A program made the position numbers and the translations under genes. From Cellulomonas sp. Leaf395 (GTDB lineage Bacteria > Actinomycetota > Actinomycetes > Actinomycetales > Cellulomonadaceae): 64,000 nt of DNA. The notes under the pieces are model-generated. The model was not told the origin of the DNA. It saw only the letters and a program-made list of their open reading frames with translations, and did no database searches. Where the stretch lies: contig NZ_LMQI01000002.1 of the NCBI RefSeq assembly GCF_001424125.1, forward strand, positions 248,001-312,000, given 5' to 3'. Shown here in pieces: positions 9,443 to 20,360 of the stretch; position 1 is the first letter of the stretch; each line of letters begins with the position of its first letter.

Positions 9443-11245
9443 ATGCGCGAGATCCGGTCCGAGACCCTCGTCGAGGTCGACCCCGCGGACAGCATCCCCG
9501 GGATGCTCGCCGAACGGCTGCTGCGTGACCCCACGGGGACGTTCGCCGAGCGGCAGGTCGGCGGCACGTGGACCGCGGTCACCGTCGCGGAGTTCGTCGC
9601 CGAGGTGACGGCCGTCGCCAAGGGCCTCGTCGCGCACGGCATCGGGCCTAGCGATCGCGTCGCGATCATGTCCCGCACGCGCTACGAGTGGACCCTGCTG
9701 GACTTCGCCTGCTGGGCGGCCGGAGCCCTCGGCGTGCCCGTCTACGAGACGTCGTCGGCCGAGCAGGTCCGCTGGATCATGGCCGACGCCGGGGTCCGGC
9801 TCGCCCTCGTCGAGAACGCGAAGCACGCGGAGGTCGTCGCGCAGGTCCGCGACGACCTGCCCGGCCTCACCGAGGTTCTCGTGATCGACGACGGCGCCGT
9901 CGCGGCACTCGTCGAGTCGGGGACCGCCGTCGCGGACGCCGAGATCCGCCGTCGCAGCGCCATCGCCCGCGCCGACGACCTCGCGACCGTCATCTACACG
10001 TCCGGCACCACCGGCCGGCCCAAGGGCGTCGAGCTCACGCACGGGAACTTCGTCGCGATCACGCGCAACGGGGTGGCCGGTCTGGGCGACGTCGTCGCGA
10101 TGCCCCACTCGCGCACGTTGCTGTTCATGCCTCTCGCGCACGTGTTCGCGCGGTTCATCCAGGTGCTCTGCGTGCCCTCGGGGGCGGTGCTGGGCCACAC
10201 GCCGGACACCAAGTCCCTGGTCCAGGATCTCGGGACGTTCCAGCCGACGTTCATCCTCGCGGTGCCCCGCGTCTTCGAGAAGGTCTACAACTCGGCCGAG
10301 CAGAAGGCGGGCTCCGGGACCAAGCTCAAGCTCTTCCGCTGGGCCGCCCGAGCTGCCGAGGACTACTCCCGATCGCTGGAGACCGGCGGCCCCGGCGCCG
10401 CCCTGCGTGCCCGCCACGCCCTGGCCGGCAGGCTCGTGCACGCGAAGCTGCGCGCGGCGCTGGGCGGCCACGCCGAGTTCGCGATCTCCGGCGGTGCCCC
10501 GCTGGGCGAGCGGCTCGGCCACTTCTACCGTGGCATCGGCGTCGAGGTCCTCGAGGGCTACGGCCTGACGGAGACCACGGCCGCGACGGCCGTGACCCGT
10601 CCCGGGGCGACGACCATCGGCACCGTCGGCCCCCCGTACCCCGGCACGGCACTGCGGGTCGACGACGAGGGACAGATCTTCGTCTCCGGCCCGCACGTGT
10701 TCCGCGGCTACCGGCACGACGCCGAGGCGACCGCCGAGGTGCTCGTCGACGGCTGGTTCCGCACCGGCGACCTGGGCTCCTTCGACGAGCTGGGCAACCT
10801 GCGGATCACCGGCCGCACCAAGGAGCTCATCGTCACCGCGGGCGGCAAGAACGTGGCCCCCGCGGTCCTCGAGGACCGGCTGCGCGGCCACCCGCTGGTC
10901 AGCCAGGTGGTCGTCGTGGGCGACCAGCGGCCGTTCATCGGCGCACTGGTCACCCTGGACGCGGAGATGCTCCCGGGCTGGCTGGCCAACCACGGGCTGC
11001 CTGCCATGTCCGTCGATGAGGCCGCCGCCGCCCCGGCAGTCCTCGAGGCGCTCGACCGCGCCGCCGACCGCGCCAACGAGGCGGTCTCCCGCGCCGAGTC
11101 GATCCGCAAGCTCCGCGTGCTCACCACCGACTTCACCGAGGCGAACGGCTACCTCACCCCGTCCCTCAAGGTGAAGCGCGCCCTGATCCTCAAGGACTTC
11201 GCTGGCGACATCGACACCCTCTACACGGACACCCGAGTCGACTGA
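9443..11245 (+). CDS. Long-chain fatty acid--CoA ligase (FadD15-like, ANL superfamily)
   Basis: 600 residues. It activates fatty acids to acyl-AMP and then acyl-CoA in the cytoplasm. The P-loop-like AMP motif is YTSGTTGRPKGVELTHGNF near residue 183, followed by FMPLAHVFAR, an EGYGLTET motif near 370, the YRHDAEAT/GWFRTGDLG region and the catalytic ITGRTKELIVTAGGKNVAP hinge near 455. This is typical of actinobacterial AMP-dependent ligases of the FadD15 type. It starts one base after the valS stop codon, so it is cotranscribed with valS. A 17-bp stem hairpin follows 61 bases after the stop. Confidence 0.9.
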   Translation: MREIRSETLVEVDPADSIPGMLAERLLRDPTGTFAERQVGGTWTAVTVAEFVAEVTAVAKGLVAHGIGPSDRVAIMSRTRYEWTLLDFACWAAGALGVPVYETSSAEQVRWIMADAGVRLALVENAKHAEVVAQVRDDLPGLTEVLVIDDGAVAALVESGTAVADAEIRRRSAIARADDLATVIYTSGTTGRPKGVELTHGNFVAITRNGVAGLGDVVAMPHSRTLLFMPLAHVFARFIQVLCVPSGAVLGHTPDTKSLVQDLGTFQPTFILAVPRVFEKVYNSAEQKAGSGTKLKLFRWAARAAEDYSRSLETGGPGAALRARHALAGRLVHAKLRAALGGHAEFAISGGAPLGERLGHFYRGIGVEVLEGYGLTETTAATAVTRPGATTIGTVGPPYPGTALRVDDEGQIFVSGPHVFRGYRHDAEATAEVLVDGWFRTGDLGSFDELGNLRITGRTKELIVTAGGKNVAPAVLEDRLRGHPLVSQVVVVGDQRPFIGALVTLDAEMLPGWLANHGLPAMSVDEAAAAPAVLEALDRAADRANEAVSRAESIRKLRVLTTDFTEANGYLTPSLKVKRALILKDFAGDIDTLYTDTRVD

Positions 11246-11306
11246 CCCTGCACCGCAACGTCGCACTCCGACGTGTTGCGGACGCAACCCATCCCTCCCA
11301 TGCGAC

Positions 11307-11346
11307 GTCCGCGCTCGAGCGGGCTCGGACCCGCTCGAGTGCGGAC
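11307..11346. terminator. Bidirectional hairpin terminator between convergent genes
   Basis: Arms 11307-11323 and 11330-11346 pair over 17 bp with one mismatch around loop CTCGGA. The hairpin lies between the convergent acyl-CoA ligase and the Rv2629-like gene, so it can end transcription from both sides. There is no long T run, which is usual at this GC content. Confidence 0.7.
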
Positions 11347-11358
11347 GCTGCGCGCCTG

Positions 11359-12555
11359 CTAGACCACCGTGCGGAGGCGGGCCTGGTCCGCCGACTGCGT
11401 CGGGACCGCTTCGCTCGGCGTCGAGTCGTCGGACCAGCGCAGGACCGCACCGATGCCGTCGACGAGATCCACCGTGCCGTCCTCGGCGAACGTAAGCCCG
11501 GCGTCCTGACCCAGCGCAGCCCGCACGAGCGCCACGTTGGCGTCCATCTCCTCGGCTCCGCTGGTCACCCCGATCGACGCGAGGTCGCTCGCGCTGGTGG
11601 CCACCTGGAGCGGCTCCGGCCCGACCCACAGGGTGCGCTCCGCGAGCCCCGACGTCAGGGAGTCGACGTGCAGCACGAGCTCGGCCACCTGACCGCGCCG
11701 GAGCACCTCGATCACGTCCTCCAGAGCCGTCACGGCCCCGCCACCGCGTCCCTGTGCCTCCCGGAACCGGTCCAGCACCGCGTCGCTGCGCCGTCTCCGG
11801 AACGCCGCCAGAGCCTGCGCCACATGCGCCTCGAACGAGCCCTTCTTCAGTCCCTCGCCCCGACCTCCCCCGGGCACGTCGACGAGCAGCTCACCCGTGG
11901 GCTGGCCGACCGCGTCCCGCACGAGTGAGACCGCGCGCACGTCCCCCGTGATCAGCACCAGGTCCGGGCCCCGCTCGGCGACGCGCTTGTCCAGCACCGC
12001 GGCGACCGCCTCGGCGTTGCGTCCCCAGGAGTCCTCCGCGCGCGTCTGGCTGCGTCGGTCCAGGCCACCCTCACGCGTCTTGTGCACGTCGTCGTGCCCA
12101 CCGTCGACGGTCTCCGTCTCCGGACCACCCTCGGTACGGACCGTGCCGCCGGCCGCCCAGGTCAGGTCCGCGCCGTTGCGGTCCACCGCGACCAGGAGAT
12201 ACGTCACCGTCTCGTCCGCTGCGCGCACCGCCGGCAGGAGCGCCGGCGCAGGGCCGAACACGGCGTGCGACCGGGCCGGCGGCTCCGAGAGCACCCGGTC
12301 CACGACGACGCCGTCGGCGTCGGCCACGACGACCCGACCGTGCGGGCCTCGCACCCCGGTCGGGACGGACACGAGCTCGGCGATGTCGTCGAGCACTCCC
12401 GCCGACGCGCCGTCACGCTCCAGAGAGCGCCGCACGCCCCGCCAGCGGTCCGCTGCCTCGGCGTCTGCGTTGGCGCCGGTCCTGGTGGCATCCAGGTAGA
12501 CGGTCGTGAACGGCGACGGCCGTCCGAGCAGCGGCTTGAGCCAGTGCAGGTCCAT
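11359..12555 (-). CDS. Rv2629/Balon-type bacterial release-factor (aeRF1/Vms1-like) homologue
   Basis: 398 residues without signal peptide or membrane segment. It resembles mycobacterial Rv2629: an N-terminal WLKPLLGRPSPFTTVYLD start, a YLLVAVDRNGADL strand near 140, a DLVLITGDVRAVSLV segment near 210, and a C-terminal VDLVDGIGAVLRW tail near 375. This family (bacterial archaeo-eukaryotic release-factor relatives) includes Balon, a ribosome hibernation factor that enters the A site with EF-Tu. Rv2629 is linked to dormancy. Function here is inferred from family. ATG 12555 is chosen over ATG 12561 because GGAGGG sits six bases before it but only one base before the other. The gene has its own promoter space. 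Confidence 0.75.
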   Translation of the reverse strand: MDLHWLKPLLGRPSPFTTVYLDATRTGANADAEAADRWRGVRRSLERDGASAGVLDDIAELVSVPTGVRGPHGRVVVADADGVVVDRVLSEPPARSHAVFGPAPALLPAVRAADETVTYLLVAVDRNGADLTWAAGGTVRTEGGPETETVDGGHDDVHKTREGGLDRRSQTRAEDSWGRNAEAVAAVLDKRVAERGPDLVLITGDVRAVSLVRDAVGQPTGELLVDVPGGGRGEGLKKGSFEAHVAQALAAFRRRRSDAVLDRFREAQGRGGGAVTALEDVIEVLRRGQVAELVLHVDSLTSGLAERTLWVGPEPLQVATSASDLASIGVTSGAEEMDANVALVRAALGQDAGLTFAEDGTVDLVDGIGAVLRWSDDSTPSEAVPTQSADQARLRTVV

Positions 12556-12670
12556 GGGCATCCCTCCGGGATCGAGATCCCCGGCGGCCGCTCGCAGTCA
12601 CCCCCGCGGCCGGCCGGAGCTGACCCCACCTACCTTCCGCTCCTGCGGCACGCGGCGCCACCCCGAACGC

Positions 12671-12985
12671 TCAGTCGCGTTGTGCGTGCCCCTGGGCGAT
12701 GGCCTCATGGTGCTGGATGACCTCCTCGACGATGAACGCGAGGAACTTCTCCGCGAACACCGGGTCGAGGTCGGCGGTGCGGGCGAGCTCCCGCAGCCGG
12801 GACACCTGCTGCTCCTCGCGCGCGGGGTCCGACGGCGGCAGCCCTGTCGTCGCCTTGAGCACGCCCACCTGCTGCGTCGCCTTGAACCGCTCCGCCAGCA
12901 GGTACACCAGGGCAGCATCGATGTTGTCGATGCTTCCGCGCAGACGCGCCAGCTCGGCAGGGATCGGGGTCGGAACGTCGGTCAC
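12671..12985 (-). CDS. Chorismate mutase (AroQ class)
   Basis: 104 residues, all-helical AroQ type that converts chorismate to prephenate for phenylalanine and tyrosine synthesis. Key residues are visible: LRGSIDNIDAALVYLLAERF (N-terminal Arg and the ID.D signature), then RFKATQQVGVLK with the conserved Lys, and VEEVIQHHE at the end. GTG 12985 is preferred because it gives the usual family length; the longer in-frame extension runs into clpX. It lies 31 bp downstream of clpX on the same strand and may be read from that promoter. Confident for the family. Confidence 0.85.
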   Translation of the reverse strand: MTDVPTPIPAELARLRGSIDNIDAALVYLLAERFKATQQVGVLKATTGLPPSDPAREEQQVSRLRELARTADLDPVFAEKFLAFIVEEVIQHHEAIAQGHAQRD

Positions 12986-13016
12986 GGTCGCGATCCTAGG
13001 CGCGATGGTGGGAACG

Positions 13017-14297
<1,281 letters not shown>

Positions 14298-14476
14298 GTC
14301 GATCCCCTTCCTCGTGTCGCCCTCCGCCCGACGGGCGGTGCGTCGTCACACGTCACCCCGCAGGGTGCGCGCCCTCCCCCATTGCACACCACCCGGGCCG
14401 TGATGTCAGCCGAACACACGGCACGGCGGGTCTCGGCGTGTTGTTGACATGCACCAGGCGTGTCGCGCCGAACGCG

Positions 14477-14512
14477 CTCGAGCCGGACCCGTCGCAGCGG
14501 GTCCGGCTCGAG
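14477..14512 (-). terminator. Hairpin terminator after clpP2
   Basis: Perfect 15-bp arms (14477-14491, 14498-14512) around the loop TCGCAG, seven bases beyond the clpP2 stop on the minus strand. It separates clpP1P2 from clpX and would limit read-through. Confidence 0.7.
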
Positions 14513-14519
14513 GGACGTG

Positions 14520-15221
14520 CTACTTGGCCTGCACGGTCGTCGGGATGACGCCCTTGCGGCTGGCGAGCACCTGGTCGACGATCCCGTACTCCAGCGCCGC
14601 CTGGGCGGTGAGGATCTTGTCGCGCTCGATGTCCTTGCGGACCAGCTCGATGTCGCGGCCGGTGTGGTGCGCAATGGTCAGCTCGAGCCACTCGCGCATG
14701 CGGATGAGCTCGTTGGCGTGGATCTCGATGTCGGACGCCTGCGCGTAGCCGCCGCCCTCCATCGCCGGCTGGTGGATGAGCACCCGCGCGTTGGGCAGCG
14801 CCAGGCGCTTGCCGGGCGAGCCGGCCGCGAGCAGGACGGCAGCCGCCGAGGCTGCCTGCCCGAGGCAGACCGTCTGGATGTGCGGCTTGATGTACTGCAT
14901 CGTGTCGTAGATCGCCGTGAGCGCGGTGAACGAGCCGCCGGGCGAGTTGATGTACAGGATGATGTCGCGGTCCGGGTCGGTGCTCTCGAGCACCAGCAGC
15001 TGGGCCATGACGTCGTCGGCCGAGGCGTCGTCCACCTGCACGCCGAGGAAGATGATGCGGTCCTCGAACAGCTTGGTGTACGGGTCCTGGCGCTTGAAGC
15101 CGTAGGCGGTGCGCTCCTCGAACTGCGGCAGCACGTACCGGGCGGCGGGCGACGACGGCGCGAGCCCGCCGGGACCGGCCAGCATCCCGGCACGCGCCAT
15201 GAACTGAGATTCCATGCTCAT
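14520..15221 (-). CDS. clpP2: ATP-dependent Clp protease proteolytic subunit, ClpP2 paralogue
   Basis: 233 residues with the catalytic triad Ser125 (GQAASAAA), His150 (ARVLIHQP) and Asp201 (IERDKIL). Actinobacteria carry two clpP genes whose products form a mixed double ring; the second gene in the operon is ClpP2, the ring that docks ClpX or ClpC. The N-terminal extension before [12 protein letters not shown] is typical of ClpP2. ATG 15221 has GAGGAG six bases upstream; an in-frame TTG at 15245 is less likely. It starts 48 bp after the clpP1 stop. Confidence 0.95.
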   Translation of the reverse strand: MSMESQFMARAGMLAGPGGLAPSSPAARYVLPQFEERTAYGFKRQDPYTKLFEDRIIFLGVQVDDASADDVMAQLLVLESTDPDRDIILYINSPGGSFTALTAIYDTMQYIKPHIQTVCLGQAASAAAVLLAAGSPGKRLALPNARVLIHQPAMEGGGYAQASDIEIHANELIRMREWLELTIAHHTGRDIELVRKDIERDKILTAQAALEYGIVDQVLASRKGVIPTTVQAK

Positions 15222-15269
15222 GTGCTTCTCCTCAAAAGATGACAATGATCGACGGACTCGAGTCGGCCG

Positions 15270-15887
15270 TCAGGCCGTGCCGCCGCCGCCGGCGACCGAG
15301 TCGGCCCTCGTGACGACCTTGTCCACGAAGCCGTACTCGAGCGCCTCGGGGGCGGTGAACCAGCGGTCCCGGTCGGCATCGGCATTGATCTGGTCGATGC
15401 TCTTGCCCGTCTGGGCGGCGGTGAGCTCGGCGAGCACGTTCTTCATGTGGAGGATCAGCTGGGCATTGATCCGCACGTCCGTCGCGGTGCCACCGATGCC
15501 GCCCGAGGGCTGGTGCATCATCACGCGAGCGTGCGGCAGGGCGTAGCGCTTGCCCTTGGCGCCCGACGAGAGCAGGAACTGGCCCATCGACGCGGCCATG
15601 CCCATCGCGATGGTGGCGACGTCCGGCTGGATGTACTGCATGGTGTCGTAGATCGCCATGCCCGCGGTGATCGAGCCACCGGGCGAGTTGATGTACAGCC
15701 AGATGTCCTTGTCCGGGTCCTCCGCGGCGAGCAACATCATCTGCGCGCAGATGGCGTTGGCGTTCTCGTCGCGCACCTCGGAGCCGAGCCAGATGATGCG
15801 CTCACGGAGCAGTCGGTTGTAGATGGAGTCATTGAGGCCGAAGGCCGGGCCGTCCGCCCTGGCCATCATCGGCACTAGCTCGTTCAC
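15270..15887 (-). CDS. clpP1: ATP-dependent Clp protease proteolytic subunit, ClpP1 paralogue
   Basis: 205 residues with triad Ser100 (GMAASMGQF), His125 ([11 protein letters not shown]) and Asp174 (ADRDRWF). It pairs with ClpP2. The start is GTG 15887, preceded by GGGAG at six bases and giving [14 protein letters not shown]; the longer in-frame extension covers the promoter region. A ClgR-like site lies about 125 bp upstream. First gene of the clpP1-clpP2 unit. Confidence 0.95.
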   Translation of the reverse strand: MNELVPMMARADGPAFGLNDSIYNRLLRERIIWLGSEVRDENANAICAQMMLLAAEDPDKDIWLYINSPGGSITAGMAIYDTMQYIQPDVATIAMGMAASMGQFLLSSGAKGKRYALPHARVMMHQPSGGIGGTATDVRINAQLILHMKNVLAELTAAQTGKSIDQINADADRDRWFTAPEALEYGFVDKVVTRADSVAGGGGTA

Positions 15888-16007
15888 GAAGGCTCCCTCA
15901 TCTGACGGTGACGTCTGTCCTGCACCGCACGCCAGTCCCTTGGGGAACCCGTGCGATGCAGTGACCCTAACGCGCGCCCACGCTCGGACATGGCCCGCCA
16001 CCGAGCG

Positions 16008-16025
16008 TTTTCGCTGACGGCAGAG
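16008..16025. promoter_or_regulatory. Putative ClgR-type operator upstream of clpP1
   Basis: The sequence TTTTCGCTGACGGCAGAG closely follows the published ClgR-type pattern CGCYNANRGCG, with the last G replaced by A, and AT-rich flank on one side. ClgR activates clpP genes in several actinobacteria. A minus-strand -10-like TAGGGT lies near 15965, which would place this site around -60, a suitable position for an activator. Sequence match only. Confidence 0.4.
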
Positions 16026-16055
16026 CCCGGGGCCGGGGACCCCGCGAGAACGTCG

Positions 16056-16088
16056 AAGGCCCCGCACCCGAGCGGGGTGCGGGGCCTT
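16056..16088 (-). terminator. Hairpin terminator after tig
   Basis: Perfect 14-bp arms AAGGCCCCGCACCC and its complement (16056-16069, 16075-16088) around a five-base loop, 11 bases past the tig stop. It isolates tig from clpP1. Confidence 0.75.
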
Positions 16089-16099
16089 CCGGGCCGATG

Positions 16100-17503
16100 T
16101 CAGGCCTTGGAGTCCTCGGCGGTCTCGACGTCGTCGAACTCGTCGAACGCCGAGATGTCGGTCGCGGCGTCGGACGTCGGCTCAGCGGCCTCCGCGGCCT
16201 CGGCGGCGTCCTCGGCGTCGGAGCCGATGAACTCCGACAGGTCGACGGCCTGGCCGGAGCCGTCCGTGACGGCCACGCGGCGCAGCGCGACGGCGAGCGC
16301 CTTCGACCGTGCGACCTCGGCGACCATCGTCGGGATCTGGCCCTGCTGGTCGATGGTCTGGATGAACGTGTTCGGGTCCATGCCGTACTGGCGCGACGCG
16401 TTCACCAGGTAGTCGAGCAGCTCGTTCTGGCTGACCTTGATCTCGAGCTGCTCGGCGAGCGTGTCGAGGAGGATCTGGTTGCGCAGCGCGGTGGTGGCCT
16501 GCTCGCCCACCTCGGCGCGGTGCTCGTCGTCCTCCAGGCGACCCTCGCCCTCGAGGTGACGGTTCACCTCGGTCTCGACGACCCCCGCCGGGACGGGGAT
16601 CTCGGTCCCGGCGAGCAGCTGCTCGAGCAGCAGGTCGCGGGCCTGCACGGCCTGGTTGGACGCCTTGATGCTGGACGCCTGCGTGCGCAGGTCCGCCGTC
16701 AGCTCCTCGAGCGTGTCGAACTCGCTGGCCAGCTGCGCGAAGTCGTCGTCGGCGTCGGGGAGCTGACGCTCCTTGACGGTCGTGGCGGTCACGTTGACCT
16801 GGGCGGTCTCGCCGGCGTGGTCGCCGCCCGCGAGGGCCGTCTCGAACGTGGTCGACTCGCCCGCCGAGAGGCCCGTGAGCGCCTCGTCGAGACCCTCGAG
16901 CATGTTGCCCGAGCCGATCTGGTAGCTGACGCCGGAGACGTTGTCGACCTGCTCGTCGCCGATGGTGGCGGTGAGGTCGATGACGACGAAGTCGCCCTCG
17001 GCGGCCGGGCGGTCGACGCCGACCAGCGTGCCGAAGCGCTCGCGCAGGGCGTCGAGGCGGGCCGCGACGTCCTCGTCGGAGACCTCGACGTCGTCGACCG
17101 TGACCGCGATGCCGTCGAGCGCCGGGACGGTGATCTCGGGGCGGACCTCGACCTCGGCGGTGAAGTGCAGCTCACCCTCCTCGCCGGCGGGTGCGGCGGT
17201 CAGGCCGGGGACCTTGGTGACCTCGACCTCGGGCTGGCCCAGGGGGCGCAGCTTGTTCTCGCGGACGGCCTCGGCGTAGAAGCCGGACAGGCCCTCGTTG
17301 ATCGCGTGCTCGAGGACGGCGGGGCGACCGACGCGCTGGTCGATGATGCGCGGGGGGACCTTGCCCTTGCGGAAGCCGGGGACGACGACGTCCTGGGCGA
17401 TGTGCTCGTACGCGTGATCGATGCTCGGCTTGAGCTCGTCGTACGTCACCTCGACGGTCAGCTTGACCTTGGTGGGCTCCAGGGTCTCGACGGCGCTCTT
17501 CAC
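16100..17503 (-). CDS. tig: Trigger factor (ribosome-associated chaperone and peptidyl-prolyl isomerase)
   Basis: 467 residues. Domain order is N-terminal ribosome-binding domain with the signature [16 protein letters not shown] near residue 50, a central FKBP domain ([18 protein letters not shown]), and a long helical C-terminal chaperone domain with an acidic Ala/Glu-rich tail. It binds nascent chains at the tunnel exit. GTG 17503 gives [15 protein letters not shown], the usual N-terminus of actinobacterial trigger factors, with GGAG about nine bases upstream. The tig-clpP1-clpP2-clpX order is conserved. Confidence 0.96.
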   Translation of the reverse strand: MKSAVETLEPTKVKLTVEVTYDELKPSIDHAYEHIAQDVVVPGFRKGKVPPRIIDQRVGRPAVLEHAINEGLSGFYAEAVRENKLRPLGQPEVEVTKVPGLTAAPAGEEGELHFTAEVEVRPEITVPALDGIAVTVDDVEVSDEDVAARLDALRERFGTLVGVDRPAAEGDFVVIDLTATIGDEQVDNVSGVSYQIGSGNMLEGLDEALTGLSAGESTTFETALAGGDHAGETAQVNVTATTVKERQLPDADDDFAQLASEFDTLEELTADLRTQASSIKASNQAVQARDLLLEQLLAGTEIPVPAGVVETEVNRHLEGEGRLEDDEHRAEVGEQATTALRNQILLDTLAEQLEIKVSQNELLDYLVNASRQYGMDPNTFIQTIDQQGQIPTMVAEVARSKALAVALRRVAVTDGSGQAVDLSEFIGSDAEDAAEAAEAAEPTSDAATDISAFDEFDDVETAEDSKA

Positions 17504-17697
17504 TTCGATGGTCTCCAACTGATCGGGGCGGGCGCCGGCGACTCCGGCGATCTCCGTTGCTTCAGGGCCGCACGCCGTCGCCACACCCCGCACAAGGGGC
17601 CGACGACCGCACGCTGGCGACCCTCGACCTTACGCCACGGCGGGCGGCGGTCCCAAGCCAGCAGGCTGTGGGCCTGGCAACGTCCTCACGGGCACCT

Positions 17698-18990
17698 TCA
17701 CCGACCGCTGCCCGCGACCTCCGTCAGGACCGAGACGGTCCGCGCGATGCCGTCGTGCTCGGCGTACTCCTGCGCCAGCTCGGCGGCCCGGCGCGCGAAC
17801 GACGGGTCGTCCAGCACCCGGTTCACGCCTTCGCGGACGGCCTGGGACGTCGTGCAGTCCGTGACCTTGTCGGTGGCCAGTGCGAGACCGACGCCGGACC
17901 AGACCACGCGCGCGCCGACCTCGGCCTTGTCCTCGGAGCGCCCGGCCACGACGACGGGGACGCCCGCGGCGAGCGCCTGCTGGACACCGCCGAAGCCGCC
18001 GTTGGTGACCAGGACGTCGACGAGCGGCAGCAGCCGGTCGAACGGCACGAACGGCGTCGCGCGCACGTTCGCGGGGTACGCGTCGATCGGCTCGGTGGTC
18101 GCGACGACCAGGACGTCCTCGTCGGCCAGGCCGTCGATCGCCGGCCACAGGAGCCGCTCCGGGTCCGTCGCCACCGTGCCCTGCGTAACCAGGACGACGG
18201 GCCGGCCGCTCGCCCGCGCCTCGAGCACGTCGTCCCACCAGGTGGGCGGCTCGAACCGGTCGATGCCCGCCGGCAGGTACGGACCCACGAGCTCGACGTG
18301 CTCCGGCAGGTCGCTGCGCGGGTACTCGAACGACGGGACCGACGTGTGCAGCACCCGGGTGACCTCGGTGTGGGCCCAGTCGACGAAGAAGCCGTCAGGG
18401 ACGGGTAGGCCCGCGTCGGAGACGACCTTCTCGGCCGCCCTCTGCGCGTCCCGGAACACGACAGTGCGCGTGAGCCAGGCGAGGAACGCGTAGCGCAGAC
18501 CGTCGAGGCCCGTCCGCGGGGGTTGCAGTCCCATGCCGAACGGGGCGGTGTCCTTGCTGGAGACGGCCAGCGGCGAGACCGAGAACAGGACCGACGGGAG
18601 GTCGTGCTGGCGCGCGGCGATCGACCCGGCCAGGAACCCGTTGTCCATGACGATCACGTCGGGACGCTCGGCCGCGACGACGCTGTCGAGGTCCGCGAGG
18701 AACCCGGGCACGGTGGCGACGAAGTGGTGGAGCACGTCCCACTGCAGCCGCTTGATGCCGGGGGCCGGAGCGCCGTGCGCCATCGACCAGGCGTCGAACT
18801 CGGCGTCGTCGAGGTCGCGGCCCCGCACGATCGGCGCGTGCTTGGCGCCGGTCGCGGTGATGGCCTGCGCGAACTTGCGGCCCGTGTAGACGACGACGTC
18901 GTGGCCCTCCTCGACGAGGGCGCGGGCCAGCGGCAGCGCGGGCCGCACGTGGCCGGTGACGGGCGTGAGGGTGAACAGGATCCTGCTCAT
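17698..18990 (-). CDS. Glycosyltransferase, MGT/UGT type (GT1, GT-B fold)
   Basis: 430 residues. The N-terminal acceptor half begins MSRILFTLTPVTGHVRPALPLARALVEEGHDV-like (a GHV.P motif at 12-16). The C-terminal donor half has VLVTQGTVATDPERL and the signature PLVDVLVTNGGFGGVQQALAAGVPVV, where Asn replaces the usual His of the HGG motif. Such enzymes glycosylate small molecules such as macrolides. ATG 18990 has GGGAG seven bases upstream. It is monocistronic; the acceptor is unknown. Confidence 0.85.
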   Translation of the reverse strand: MSRILFTLTPVTGHVRPALPLARALVEEGHDVVVYTGRKFAQAITATGAKHAPIVRGRDLDDAEFDAWSMAHGAPAPGIKRLQWDVLHHFVATVPGFLADLDSVVAAERPDVIVMDNGFLAGSIAARQHDLPSVLFSVSPLAVSSKDTAPFGMGLQPPRTGLDGLRYAFLAWLTRTVVFRDAQRAAEKVVSDAGLPVPDGFFVDWAHTEVTRVLHTSVPSFEYPRSDLPEHVELVGPYLPAGIDRFEPPTWWDDVLEARASGRPVVLVTQGTVATDPERLLWPAIDGLADEDVLVVATTEPIDAYPANVRATPFVPFDRLLPLVDVLVTNGGFGGVQQALAAGVPVVVAGRSEDKAEVGARVVWSGVGLALATDKVTDCTTSQAVREGVNRVLDDPSFARRAAELAQEYAEHDGIARTVSVLTEVAGSGR

Positions 18991-19062
18991 CGTGGTTCTC
19001 CCAGAGGTGACGGGGGCATTCCCCGATCAAGACCCTGGGCGATTCGCCCTGATACATCCCCG

Positions 19063-20025
19063 TCAGCCCCGGCGCAGGATCTTCTCCCGCAGACGCTCGC
19101 GCCGCTCGGCGAACCGGTTCCACACGGTCTTCTGGAAGAGCAGCGTGAGCCAGCCCGCGAGGGCCATCCCGACGATGTTGAGGCCGAGCTGCAGCGCGCT
19201 CCCCCGGACCTCGGTCAGCTGGCCGAACGCGAGGCCCAGCGCGACGTTGCCCGCGGCCGGCACCGTCGTGACCGAGATGAAGACCCCGGCGAGCCCACCG
19301 ACCCGCGCGGACGTCAGCGACAGCACCCCCGCAGCCCCGGCGATGACCGCCACGATGAACGACCACTTGTCGGGCGTGTAGATGAACTCCGTGGCAGGCC
19401 GAGGTGCGGTGACCTGCTCGACCGTCACCCAGCCCAGCTGCTTGGCGACGAGCGAGGCCGCGCAGGTGACGGCGATGGCGATGGCGAACCCGACCACCAA
19501 CGTCCAGAGCGCACTGCGCAGCAGGTGGAACCGTCGGCGGACCATTGCGATGCCCAGTGCGGCGATCGGGCCGAACTCCGGCCCGAGCACCATCGCGCCG
19601 ATGACGAGGATCTGCGAGTCGAGCACGATGGCGATCGCAGCGATGAGCGTCGCGAAGCACATGAAGCTCAGGTAGGTCCAGTTGAGCTCGGAGTCCGCGT
19701 AGGCGCGCTTCGTGACGTCGATCCAGACGACGGCGTCCGCGCTGCTGCCCGGTGCGAGCCGCTCGGCGTCGTACCCCGGGTGCGACACCCACGTCTCGAC
19801 CGGCTCGATCTTGAGCGTGCCCTCGCGCTGCACGCCGAGCTCCAGGAGCTCGTCGCAGATGTCGTTGGCTGCCTCCCTCGCGACGTCCGCGAGCACCACG
19901 TCGCCCTGCGGTCGGCGCGACGCACCATCGAGGACCGCCAGGCTGCTCACCGCCGGCGCTCGCTCGAGCACGGCGACGACGCCGCTCGTGAGGTCCGCCG
20001 GGACCGAGATCCGCAGGTGCAGCAC
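19063..20025 (-). CDS. DUF389 family membrane protein
   Basis: 320 residues. A soluble N-terminal ferredoxin-like part of about 115 residues precedes a conserved membrane domain with about six segments, with the family motifs [22 protein letters not shown] and [18 protein letters not shown]. Function of DUF389 proteins is not established. GTG 20025 is chosen because the longer reading frame runs through the tRNA-Pro gene. No good ribosome-binding site is visible, so the start is less certain than the family. Confidence 0.85.
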   Translation of the reverse strand: MLHLRISVPADLTSGVVAVLERAPAVSSLAVLDGASRRPQGDVVLADVAREAANDICDELLELGVQREGTLKIEPVETWVSHPGYDAERLAPGSSADAVVWIDVTKRAYADSELNWTYLSFMCFATLIAAIAIVLDSQILVIGAMVLGPEFGPIAALGIAMVRRRFHLLRSALWTLVVGFAIAIAVTCAASLVAKQLGWVTVEQVTAPRPATEFIYTPDKWSFIVAVIAGAAGVLSLTSARVGGLAGVFISVTTVPAAGNVALGLAFGQLTEVRGSALQLGLNIVGMALAGWLTLLFQKTVWNRFAERRERLREKILRRG

Positions 20026-20113
20026 GGGGTCAGTGTGTCGTCGTCGAGCCTGCGAACGTGGGAGCCGCTCCGGCGACGCCCTCGACGTCGGGCACGTCCC
20101 TGATCTCTCGTTG

Positions 20114-20187
20114 TCGGGATGGCGGGATTCGAACCCACGACCTTCCGCTCCCAAAGCGGACGCGCTACCAACCTGCGCCACATCCCG
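20114..20187 (-). tRNA. tRNA-Pro (anticodon TGG)
   Basis: 74 bases on the minus strand. Acceptor arms CGGGATG and CATCCCG pair over seven bases, the anticodon stem TCCGC/GCGGA encloses TTTGGGA, and the T loop is TTCGAAT. The anticodon TGG reads CCA and other Pro codons. CCA is not encoded. Confidence 0.95.
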
Positions 20188-20261
20188 GCGCACCCCACCG
20201 GACCCTGAGGCCGAGGGAGGTGCACGTTGCGCCCTCGCGCACCCGGTACCCTGGGTGCCGC

Positions 20262-20286
20262 GGTCCTGGCTCGCAGAGCCAGGACC
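20262..20286 (+). other. Perfect hairpin directly 5' of tRNA-Gly
   Basis: Arms GGTCCTGGCTC and GAGCCAGGACC (11 bp, no mismatch) enclose the loop GCA and end three bases before the mature tRNA-Gly. In a primary transcript it would sit in the 5' leader that RNase P removes. It could also end transcription coming from the left. Confidence 0.6.
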
Positions 20287-20289
20287 TGT

Positions 20290-20360
20290 GCGGACGTAGC
20301 TCAATGGTAGAGCCCCAGTCTTCCAAACTGGCTACGCGGGTTCGATTCCCGTCGTCCGCT
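20290..20360 (+). tRNA. tRNA-Gly (anticodon TCC)
   Basis: 71 bases. Acceptor arms GCGGACG and CGTCCGC, anticodon stem CCAGT/ACTGG enclosing CTTCCAA, and T arm GCGGG TTCGATT CCCGT. The anticodon TCC reads GGA and GGG. Its 3' half is repeated at 22073-22102, consistent with use as an integration site. Confidence 0.95.

Noticed and set aside
14443..14448. Plus-strand TTGACA upstream of the clpP2 terminator
   Set aside because: No -10 at a suitable distance and no plus-strand gene to serve.
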